DNA of 6,164 bases from contig QOAH01000141.1 in the NCBI GenBank assembly GCA_003978185.1, positions 1 through 6,164 on the forward strand, written 5' to 3'. Made by a program: the position numbers and the translations under genes. Source of the DNA: Candidatus Thioglobus sp. GTDB taxonomy: Bacteria; Pseudomonadota; Gammaproteobacteria; PS1; Thioglobaceae. Shown piece by piece: positions 1 through 4,951 of this stretch. The notes below the pieces were generated by a model. The model worked only from the letters and a program-made list of their open reading frames with translations. It was not told where the DNA came from and did not search any database. How positions within the stretch are numbered: the first letter of the stretch is position 1; each line of letters starts with the position of its first letter.

Positions 1-100
1 TGACCAAGGTTATCGCACACAAGATATTGCTGCCGATGGTGACACAGTTGTGGGCACTAGTAAGATGGGTGATTTAGTCGTAGAAGCATTGAAGGATTAA
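1..100 (+). CDS. leuB: 3-isopropylmalate dehydrogenase, C-terminal fragment (5' end outside window)
   Basis: Only the last 32 codons are present; the reading frame begins at base 2 and ends with TAA at 98-100. The translated tail reads DQGYRTQDIA, then a variable stretch, then VGTSKMGDLVVEAL. This matches the usual C-terminus of the isocitrate/isopropylmalate dehydrogenase family, where a GxRTxDI segment is followed by a T-x-x-MGD helix. The MGD form fits LeuB better than isocitrate dehydrogenase, which usually has an E/F-GD or FTD form there. LeuB oxidatively decarboxylates 3-isopropylmalate with NAD in cytoplasmic leucine synthesis. The glutaredoxin gene starts 2 bases after the stop, so the two are probably co-transcribed. 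The call rests on a short tail, so another decarboxylating dehydrogenase of the same family remains possible. Confidence 0.72.
   Translation, partial: DQGYRTQDIAADGDTVVGTSKMGDLVVEALKD
92..96 (+). promoter_or_regulatory. Shine-Dalgarno site for the glutaredoxin gene
   Basis: AAGGA lies inside the last codons of the upstream dehydrogenase gene, 6 bases before the ATG at 103. It supports that start codon and indicates translation of grx from a polycistronic message. Confidence 0.6.
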
Positions 101-102
101 TT

Positions 103-342
103 ATGGATATTGTCGTTTACTCAACTCACACTTGCCCCATTTGCGTTAAGACTAAAGAGTTGTTAAATAAGTGGAATTTACCTTTTGAGCAAAAATACAT
201 TGATGAAGATCGAGCTCATATGGCCGAGTTTTCTAAAGTGACTAATGGCGCTAGAATGGTGCCGCAGATTATCATTGATGGCAAACACATTGGTGGGTTT
301 AGTGATATGACAGAGCTTCATATGGATGGCTTCTTCGATTAA
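103..342 (+). CDS. grxC: Glutaredoxin, dithiol GrxC-type
   Basis: This 79-residue cytoplasmic thiol-disulfide oxidoreductase would reduce disulfides or glutathionylated proteins using glutathione. Visible family features are the N-terminal strand followed by the active-site CPIC at residues 11-14, the cis-proline segment RMVPQI at 51-56 (usually TVPQI), and the glutathione-contacting GG at 64-65 in HIGGFSD. The second active-site residue after the proline is Ile instead of the common Tyr. The protein is a few residues shorter than typical GrxC proteins (about 82-87), ending soon after the GG helix, but no domain element is missing. The ATG is preceded by AAGGA at 6 bases and follows the leuB-like stop by 2 bases, so it is probably the second gene of that transcript. 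It is a single-domain class I glutaredoxin; its specific partners cannot be told from sequence. Confidence 0.9.
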   Translation: MDIVVYSTHTCPICVKTKELLNKWNLPFEQKYIDEDRAHMAEFSKVTNGARMVPQIIIDGKHIGGFSDMTELHMDGFFD

Positions 343-409
343 ATAAGAGTACTTTTTACCAAAGGCTTTGTTGTCGAAATTCTCAAAAGTAGTCACTTAC
401 TAGCGCGTC

Positions 410-447
410 AAAAGGGAGTGTTCTTGAGGTGCAAGCTCCTGTCTTTT
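410..447 (+). terminator. Possible weak terminator hairpin downstream of grx
   Basis: GGGAG (414-418) can pair with CTCCT (436-440, one G-T pair), and CTTG (423-426) with CAAG (432-435), leaving a 5-base loop and a 4-base bulge (TGTT). AAAA at 410-413 and TTTT at 444-447 flank the stem, so it could work in either direction. It lies about 70 bases after the grx stop. The bulge and the short T run, separated from the stem by GTC, make it weak. Confidence 0.3.
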
Positions 448-506
448 CAAATTCCTTACGTCTCAACAACAATAAAAAAATTCTCAACTGTGAAAGATAA
501 GTTCAC

Positions 507-552
507 CACCTCTTGAATTAAATTTACTTTAAAAACAATGAATTAAGAGGTG
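507..552. repeat. Inverted repeat, 12-bp arms with one bulged base
   Basis: CACCTCTT at 507-514, a bulged G, and AATT at 516-519 pair with AATTAAGAGGTG at 541-552. The 21-base loop (520-540) is very AT-rich. The right arm is not followed by a clear T tract, so it is a poor intrinsic terminator. It is more likely a structured spacer, a remnant element or a regulator site upstream of the carbonic anhydrase gene. The pairing is seen directly; the role is unknown. Confidence 0.5.
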
Positions 553-562
553 TCTCCTATTA

Positions 563-579
563 AAAATTTCGCAAATTTT
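563..579. promoter_or_regulatory. Perfect 7-bp inverted repeat upstream of the carbonic anhydrase promoter
   Basis: AAAATTT (563-569) and AAATTTT (573-579) are exact reverse complements around a CGC centre. The site sits just upstream of the candidate -35 at 585, a typical position for an activator or upstream element. It could also arise by chance in AT-rich DNA. No regulator can be assigned. Confidence 0.35.
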
Positions 580-584
580 CATTA

Positions 585-616
585 TTGGCAGTGAGTTGCT
601 AGTTTTGCGTTACAAT
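585..616 (+). promoter_or_regulatory. Candidate promoter for the carbonic anhydrase gene
   Basis: TACAAT at 611-616 is a good -10 candidate and TTGGCA at 585-590 a possible -35, though the 20-base spacer is longer than ideal. The -10 ends only 8 bases before the ATG at 625, so transcription would start at or next to the start codon. No Shine-Dalgarno sequence lies between them. This suggests a leaderless or nearly leaderless message. Confidence 0.4.
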
Positions 617-624
617 CTGTCTTT

Positions 625-1209
625 ATGAAAGACATTGTTGCAAATAACAAACATCTAAGAAAACTAATGGAAGGCAACAAGCGCTATGTTGCCTCGCACC
701 TTATTCATCCTGACCAATCTAGCGAGCGCCGTTTTGAACTTAAACACGGTCAACATCCATTTGCCATTATTCTAGGTTGTTCTGATTCTCGTGTGCCACC
801 CGAAGTAGTATTTGACCAAGGTTTGGGTGATTTGTATGTCGTACGCGTGGCAGGCAATGTGCTTGATCAAATGATTGTAGCGAGTATTGAATATGCGGTA
901 CTCCATGTTGGTGTTTCATTGGTAATGGTAATGGGGCATTCGCAATGTGGCGCAGTACAAGCAACTTGTACAAACGAACAGCTTGAAGGGCATTTGCCTA
1001 GTCTAACTTTTGCACTAAACTCAGCTTTTAATCAAGCGAAAGGTCAACCTGGAAATTTGATTGAAAACGTAACCTTGGCCAATGTTAGCAATGTGGTAGA
1101 AGAACTTAAACAAACGGGCGCACATTTTCCTGAAATGGTAGAAGACGGGAAGTTGACAATTGTGCCAGCTTACTATGATATTGACACTGGCATAGTAGAG
1201 TTGCTATAA
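625..1209 (+). CDS. Beta-class carbonic anhydrase
   Basis: This cytoplasmic zinc enzyme interconverts CO2 and bicarbonate, supplying bicarbonate for carboxylation reactions. The zinc-site residues are all visible: Cys52, Asp54 and Arg56 in GCSDSRVPPE, then His105 and Cys108 in MGHSQCGAV. The conserved VVRVAGN segment lies at 72-78. At 194 residues it is a complete, ordinary-length member with no signal peptide. ATG 625 is the first possible start, because an in-frame TGA lies at 592-594 with no other start codon between. There is no Shine-Dalgarno sequence before it, and a -10-like TACAAT ends 8 bases upstream. The gene is monocistronic on the plus strand and its TAA overlaps the stop codon of the convergent MBL gene. 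In an autotrophic sulfur oxidiser it might feed carbon fixation, but no carboxysome or Calvin-cycle gene is present here to support that role. Confidence 0.95.
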   Translation: MKDIVANNKHLRKLMEGNKRYVASHLIHPDQSSERRFELKHGQHPFAIILGCSDSRVPPEVVFDQGLGDLYVVRVAGNVLDQMIVASIEYAVLHVGVSLVMVMGHSQCGAVQATCTNEQLEGHLPSLTFALNSAFNQAKGQPGNLIENVTLANVSNVVEELKQTGAHFPEMVEDGKLTIVPAYYDIDTGIVELL

Positions 1210-2157
1210 ATCTAGTTCTTCTACTTCTGACAACATTCTGTTGATGTGCATACCAAGATTACTATCAAGACTGTGCCAATCTTTGTATTCGGTTAGTCTT
1301 TTAAGTATCGCCGGTCTAATTTCATAATCAGCTAAATCTTCTGCGTAGCCTTTTTGAGCCTCCTCTTGGAGAATAAGTAAATAATCTAAGTATGGTTTTA
1401 CCGCGTTATCTGCATTTCCTGATAGACCGTGGCCTGGTACATATTGATTCATTTTTAGATTGATCACATAACGTAAGAGCTTGATATTACTATGCATATT
1501 AGATGTTCCACCAAAACCCCCTAAACGATTAATCATATCGTTGTCACCAGTAAATAAGGTTTTGCTGCCGACGTGCTCAATCATAATATCAGTAGTTGTG
1601 TGTGCTTTTGCCGTGGGATTATGAATTCTAAATTGTTCTGACCCTATGTTGATAATTTGAAGGTGTGATGTTGTGTCGGTAGGATAAGCAGCTACTGTGC
1701 CTTTTGAAGCACCTTCGGTTAAACGCTCGATAAGATCGATCCAAAATTCAGCTTCACTTTCTTTTGCCTCTGCAATCATTTGTGGGTGTGCATAAATTTT
1801 AGCATTTGGGTATTGCTCTATAATCGCTTGATTGCCTAGCCAATGATCACCATGCACGTGAGTATTGAATACTGCCACGATTGGCTTGTCAGTAATTTTT
1901 GCAACTTCACCAACAACTCTTTTGCCAGTCTGATAACTACCACCAGGATCAATAACAATAACACCATCGGCACCAATCACCATGCCAGGATTATTCATGA
2001 AACCCTTGTTTGCAGCACTTGGCTCATCCAATGGACCGTGAATTACATAAACACTTTCATTAATTGCTTCAAATTTGTAATCACCATAACCTTCAATTGT
2101 CCAAGCGTTACTCAGTGTTGAAAGTGTTAGTGTAAATATTATTATTAGTGGTTTCAT
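1204..2157 (-). CDS. Exported SoxH-like metallo-beta-lactamase fold hydrolase
   Basis: This 317-residue protein begins with a signal peptide: MK, a hydrophobic run, then LSNA with probable cleavage after Ala18, so it is predicted to be periplasmic. The mature MBL domain keeps a complete dinuclear metal site: His100, His102, Asp104 and His105 in THVHGDHWLGN, His186 in AKAHTTTD, Asp205 in LFTGDND, and His243 in VPGHG. Its layout resembles SoxH and other periplasmic MBL proteins found near sulfur-oxidation or quinoprotein genes; the substrate of that group is not firmly known. It is the last gene of the minus-strand operon, starting 48 bases after the persulfide dioxygenase-like gene. AAGGA 7 bases before the ATG fixes the start. 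Its context suggests a role with extracytoplasmic sulfur compounds or thioesters, which is inference. A class B beta-lactamase role is less likely given this context. Confidence 0.8.
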   Translation of the reverse strand: MKPLIIIFTLTLSTLSNAWTIEGYGDYKFEAINESVYVIHGPLDEPSAANKGFMNNPGMVIGADGVIVIDPGGSYQTGKRVVGEVAKITDKPIVAVFNTHVHGDHWLGNQAIIEQYPNAKIYAHPQMIAEAKESEAEFWIDLIERLTEGASKGTVAAYPTDTTSHLQIINIGSEQFRIHNPTAKAHTTTDIMIEHVGSKTLFTGDNDMINRLGGFGGTSNMHSNIKLLRYVINLKMNQYVPGHGLSGNADNAVKPYLDYLLILQEEAQKGYAEDLADYEIRPAILKRLTEYKDWHSLDSNLGMHINRMLSEVEELDL

Positions 2158-2164
2158 GTATTTT

Positions 2165-2169
2165 TCCTT
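2165..2169 (-). promoter_or_regulatory. Shine-Dalgarno site for the SoxH-like gene
   Basis: On the minus strand AAGGA lies 7 bases before the ATG at 2157. It supports the start that includes the full signal peptide. Confidence 0.6.
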
Positions 2170-2205
2170 GGGTGGTATGTGTATATAAGTATTGTACTGT
2201 ATCTA

Positions 2206-2934
2206 TTATTGAATATTTTGTTCGATAATATTTGTCATATTGATTGGTCTAGGTGGGATATTGTCTAATATATCTTTGATAAAGTCATTTTTATTGTCCT
2301 TTAACGAGTTGTTAAATCGCTTTTCAAAAGAAATAGTAGAACAAGGTTTTGCAGATAATCCAGCACCACAAACACTACCTGCTTGTGCACCTGGATAAAT
2401 TTCCACATGATCTGGCAAGGTTAGTATTTTCTCAAAAATTGAGTCGTATAGTATTCCGGCCATTTTTTCTTCTTGGCCACGTAAATCAGGTCTTCCAGCG
2501 CTACCAACAAATATAGTGTGGCCAGAGATTAAAAACCAAGGCTCATTGGCACGTCTGGTATCAGATACAAGTAGGCAAATACTGTCTAGCGTATGACCAG
2601 GCGTGTGGATAATTTTAGTGCTGACATTGCCAGAAGTGAGTATTTGTTCATCTTGCAGCGGTTCAAAATCAAAGTTTGGCTGAGAAGACTCGTGTAACAG
2701 GTAGGCTCCTTTGCATTTTTTGGCTAATTCTTTACCGCCAGAAACGTGATCAGCATGAATATGCGTGTCAATAATATAATTGATCTCAACATCCTTTATT
2801 TTGGCCTGCTCGATAAACCAATCAACATCTTCTTGATGCACGTCAACAGCGATCGCTTTACCCTTTCCTCCACATCCATATAAATATGATAGTGATGAAG
2901 CATCACTAGGCGCTTGTCTTTGTATTAGAAACAT
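2206..2934 (-). CDS. Persulfide dioxygenase-like (ETHE1/PDO-type) MBL-fold protein with altered metal ligands
   Basis: This is a 242-residue cytoplasmic MBL-fold protein. ETHE1-type dioxygenases oxidise glutathione persulfide to sulfite with a mononuclear iron. Seen here are THIHADHVSG (His58, His60, Asp62, His63), TPGHT with His114, GRPDL at 148-151, and the C-terminal GSVCGAGLS segment. In ETHE1 the third iron ligand is the Asp of a TGD motif; here that position is His139 in ISGHTIFVG. The later PxH segment reads YPGAQAGS, so its His is also absent. The enzyme may use three His ligands or have another activity on sulfane sulfur. The start at 2934 is chosen because AGAGGA lies 5 bases upstream; the longer frame from 2997 would add 21 unrelated residues and overlap the regulator. 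It follows the regulator gene by 13 bases, implying co-transcription. Family confidence is high, exact reaction only moderate. Confidence 0.78.
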   Translation of the reverse strand: MFLIQRQAPSDASSLSYLYGCGGKGKAIAVDVHQEDVDWFIEQAKIKDVEINYIIDTHIHADHVSGGKELAKKCKGAYLLHESSQPNFDFEPLQDEQILTSGNVSTKIIHTPGHTLDSICLLVSDTRRANEPWFLISGHTIFVGSAGRPDLRGQEEKMAGILYDSIFEKILTLPDHVEIYPGAQAGSVCGAGLSAKPCSTISFEKRFNNSLKDNKNDFIKDILDNIPPRPINMTNIIEQNIQ

Positions 2935-2939
2935 ATCTT

Positions 2940-2945
2940 TCCTCT
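2940..2945 (-). promoter_or_regulatory. Shine-Dalgarno site that decides the dioxygenase-like start
   Basis: AGAGGA on the minus strand lies in the 13-base gap between the regulator stop (2948-2950) and the ATG at 2934. It favours this ATG over the in-frame ATG at 2997, which lies inside the regulator gene. Confidence 0.65.
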
Positions 2946-2947
2946 TG

Positions 2948-3604
2948 TTAGTATCGTTGTGTTGGATGTCCAGCAGCTTTCCATTCTGGATAGCCATTTT
3001 TTAGTCTTTGGGCATTAAATCCATTCTTTCTTAATGCTTGGATTGCATCATATGCAAATAAACAATATGGCCCTCTACAATAGGCAACAATGTCTTTATT
3101 ATTATTAATTTGCTTTATTCTTTTTGTGATTTCGTCTGGCGGTATGTTGATAGCATTAGGTATGTGACCCGCATTAAACTCTTCTACTGGACGAATGTCT
3201 AAAACGGTCACTTCGTTATGCTTGGTTCTTTCTATTAATTCCGAAGCATCAATTGCTTCTAGGTCATCTTTTTTGTCTAAGTAAGTTTGTGTTAATCGTT
3301 CAACCTCAGCCACATGTATTTCAGCAGTTGTGCGAAGGCTGGAAATTAAGTTGGTTACATCGCTGCCAGTAATTCTATAGAAACGCTTTTGACCTTCTCG
3401 TCTAACCGACACTAATGCTGCTTGCTTTAAAACTTGTAAATGACGTGACGTATTAGCAATGCTTAAATTTGATAGTTTACTAAGGTCATCTACACTGCGC
3501 TCTGCTTGTGATAAGTACTCTAATATTTCCAGTCTTTGCGGGGAGGATAGACTCTTTGCTATTAGCGATAATTGCTCATTTAATAGTAGCTTAATAGAGG
3601 GCAT
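2948..3604 (-). CDS. ArsR-family transcriptional repressor fused to a rhodanese domain
   Basis: This 218-residue fusion has an N-terminal ArsR winged helix (about 8-90) and a C-terminal rhodanese domain (about 120-216). The DNA-binding helix is recognisable around SIANTSRHLQVLKQAALV at 48-65, with the wing near RREGQKRFYRIT at 68-79. The rhodanese part shows LDIRPVEEFNAGHIPNAINIP at 135-155 and the active loop CRGPYC at 176-181, where Cys176 would carry a persulfide. Cys176 and Cys181 are the only cysteines, and the ArsR half has no metal-binding cysteine motif. Sensing is therefore probably through the rhodanese loop, by persulfidation or a di-/polysulfide bridge, which is inference. It is the first gene of the minus-strand operon and divergent from the MFS transporter, so it likely represses both. 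The ATG is the first start after an in-frame TAA 5 codons upstream and has no Shine-Dalgarno sequence. Confidence 0.92.
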   Translation of the reverse strand: MPSIKLLLNEQLSLIAKSLSSPQRLEILEYLSQAERSVDDLSKLSNLSIANTSRHLQVLKQAALVSVRREGQKRFYRITGSDVTNLISSLRTTAEIHVAEVERLTQTYLDKKDDLEAIDASELIERTKHNEVTVLDIRPVEEFNAGHIPNAINIPPDEITKRIKQINNNKDIVAYCRGPYCLFAYDAIQALRKNGFNAQRLKNGYPEWKAAGHPTQRY

Positions 3605-3618
3605 AAATATATTTACTT

Positions 3619-3638
3619 ATTCAATCAATTAATTGAAT
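3619..3638. promoter_or_regulatory. Candidate operator palindrome in the divergent promoter region
   Basis: ATTCAAT (3619-3625) and ATTGAAT (3632-3638) form an inverted repeat with a 6-base spacer. A second, overlapping perfect palindrome TCAATTAATTGA occupies 3625-3636. The site lies 15 bases before the regulator ATG and covers the -35/spacer zone expected for the MFS promoter (-10 at 3646-3651). This is a good position for an ArsR-family dimer to block both promoters. The ATTC and GAAT ends resemble what I recall for SqrR-type sulfur-responsive regulators, though the spacing there is shorter. Confidence 0.5.
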
Positions 3639-3644
3639 TATTGC

Positions 3645-3674
3645 ATATAATAGTAAACAATGCAACTATTAAAT
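3645..3674. promoter_or_regulatory. Second inverted repeat overlapping the MFS -10 box and start of transcription
   Basis: TAATAGT (3648-3654) and ACTATTA (3665-3671) are perfect reverse complements around a 10-base spacer. Allowing one mismatch, the arms extend to 10 bases (3645-3654 and 3665-3674). The left arm contains most of the TATAAT -10 box, and the predicted transcription start near 3658 falls in the spacer. The left arm would not be in the transcript, so a protein-binding operator fits better than an RNA hairpin. Confidence 0.45.
3646..3651 (+). promoter_or_regulatory. Perfect -10 box for the MFS transporter gene
   Basis: TATAAT matches the sigma-70 -10 consensus, with a TG two bases upstream that is one position off an extended -10. 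No good -35 is seen 16-18 bases upstream; that space holds the AT-rich palindrome. Predicted transcription start near 3658 would give a leader of about 25 bases without a Shine-Dalgarno sequence. Confidence 0.5.
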
Positions 3675-3682
3675 AATTCAAA

Positions 3683-4915
3683 ATGAATGAAGTAACTATT
3701 AAGCACGGTATAGCAGAGAATAAGACGCAGATAATATTCCAGTTAATACAGGTGTTCCTTGTCGGACTTACAATTGGCATGACCAGAACCGTTATACCAG
3801 GACTTGCAGATACTGAATTTGGTTTAGGTAGTCAACAGTTTTTATTGCTCACCTCTTTTGTTGTGGTGTTTGGTATTGTGAAGGCTATTATGAATTTAAC
3901 AGCTGGCAGGCTTAGTGATTTGTATGGTCGAAAAAAAGTGTTAATTACAGGGTGGATTGTAGCCATTCCAATTCCATTTATGATTTTGTATGCACCAAAT
4001 TGGAATTGGATTGTGGCAGCGACATTGTTATTGGGTGTTAATCAAGGATTGTGCTGGTCAATGACTATTAATAGCAAGCTAGACTTGGCACGCTTAAATC
4101 AAAAAGGACTGGTTAATGGCATTAATGAATTTTCTGGTTATGCTGCAGTAGCAATAGCAGGTGTCGTTACGGCGTATATTGTGGAGTTGTACGGTGCAAG
4201 AGAAGGGTTGTTTGTATTTGGTGTTGTTGTTATTATTATTGGTTTGATATCTTCTATATGGTCAATTCAGGAAACCATGCCTTGGGCAAGAATGCATCGT
4301 GGAGATGCGCCTGCCGTTGCTCATCAAAGTCTTGCAAAAGCATTCATTCAAGCGAGCTGGAATGATAAAACTCTATTGTCTTTAAACCAAGCTGGATTGA
4401 TAGAGAAATTCACCGATGCCATGGTATGGATATTTTTACCCGTATTCTTCTTGTCTAAAGATTTAACTTTAATTGAGGGCAGTGCAATTGTTTCTGTATA
4501 TGCGCTTGTATGGGGCGGCTCCCAATTGATCACAGGACCCTTGTCTGACAAAATTGGACGCAAGGTGCTTATCGTTAGTGGCATGTGGACGTGTGGTCTT
4601 GGACTATTGAGTATGCCGTATACCAATAGCGTGTTTTTGTGGACACTTGAGGCTGGAATTATAGGTGCTGGTATGGCAATGCTGTACCCAACATTAGGTG
4701 CTGCAGTGGCAGATTTTGCACCAGTAGAATCTCGAGGAACCCTGTTAGGGATTTACAGATTTTGGCGTGATTTTGGCTATGCAGTAGCAGCGCTGACGCT
4801 GGGAATAGTTGCACAGATGACACAGGTTTTAACAGCGCCATTTTTATTGGCATCTGCAGCAATGATTTTGTCGGGCCTTCATGTGCTAATTGTCGTGCCA
4901 AACCAAGTAGATTGA
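3683..4915 (+). CDS. Major facilitator superfamily transporter, divergent from the ArsR-rhodanese regulator
   Basis: This 410-residue inner-membrane protein shows about 12 hydrophobic segments (roughly 17-37, 52-72, 86-104, 107-129, 149-167, 175-193, 246-258, 265-284, 295-312, 315-337, 358-377, 384-405) and a central cytoplasmic loop near 195-235. The MFS loop signature appears in both halves: GRLSDLYGRKK at 75-85 and GPLSDKIGRK at 285-294. It is full length with no break. The substrate is not evident from sequence. Its divergent arrangement with a rhodanese-fused ArsR repressor, with a persulfide dioxygenase-like gene in the opposite operon, suggests transport of a sulfur compound such as sulfite, thiosulfate or a thiol, or of a toxic oxyanion; this is inference. 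The ATG lacks a Shine-Dalgarno sequence. nudE follows after 36 bases, so some read-through into nudE is possible. Confidence 0.85.
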   Translation: MNEVTIKHGIAENKTQIIFQLIQVFLVGLTIGMTRTVIPGLADTEFGLGSQQFLLLTSFVVVFGIVKAIMNLTAGRLSDLYGRKKVLITGWIVAIPIPFMILYAPNWNWIVAATLLLGVNQGLCWSMTINSKLDLARLNQKGLVNGINEFSGYAAVAIAGVVTAYIVELYGAREGLFVFGVVVIIIGLISSIWSIQETMPWARMHRGDAPAVAHQSLAKAFIQASWNDKTLLSLNQAGLIEKFTDAMVWIFLPVFFLSKDLTLIEGSAIVSVYALVWGGSQLITGPLSDKIGRKVLIVSGMWTCGLGLLSMPYTNSVFLWTLEAGIIGAGMAMLYPTLGAAVADFAPVESRGTLLGIYRFWRDFGYAVAALTLGIVAQMTQVLTAPFLLASAAMILSGLHVLIVVPNQVD

Positions 4916-4936
4916 TAGTGTTGTTTCTTTAATCAA

Positions 4937-4945
4937 TGGCATAAT
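4937..4945 (+). promoter_or_regulatory. Extended -10 promoter directly upstream of nudE
   Basis: TGGCATAAT contains the extended -10 TGn followed by CATAAT (4940-4945), which can work without a good -35. It ends 6 bases before the nudE ATG at 4952, so transcription would begin at or beside the start codon. There is no Shine-Dalgarno sequence. It predicts a leaderless nudE-aat message in addition to any read-through from the MFS gene. Confidence 0.45.
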
Positions 4946-4951
4946 GTTACT

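Noticed and set aside
178..396. Minus-strand open frame of 72 codons opposite grx
   Set aside because: It is largely antisense to the well-supported glutaredoxin gene, begins with GTG without a ribosome site, and its translation resembles no recognisable domain.
507..552. Intrinsic terminator at the 12-bp inverted repeat
   Set aside because: The loop is 21 bases long and the right arm is followed by TCTCCTATT with no T tract; kept only as an unexplained repeat.
1843..2121. Plus-strand open frame of 92 codons opposite the SoxH-like gene
   Set aside because: Its Asn/Thr/Ile-rich composition is what reverse reading of this AT-rich gene gives; the opposite strand encodes a complete metal site and signal peptide.
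2158..2205. Separate promoter for the SoxH-like gene in the 48-base gap
   Set aside because: TACAAT and TATATA-like strings are present on the minus strand but no suitably spaced -35 was seen, and the gap is short enough for simple co-transcription.
2935..2997. N-terminal extension of the dioxygenase-like protein starting at 2997
   Set aside because: It would overlap the regulator gene by 50 bases, the 21 extra residues do not resemble the MBL fold, and a strong AGAGGA precedes the ATG at 2934.
4348..4901. Two minus-strand open frames opposite the MFS gene
   Set aside because: Both are shadows of a full-length transporter gene and have no domain features.
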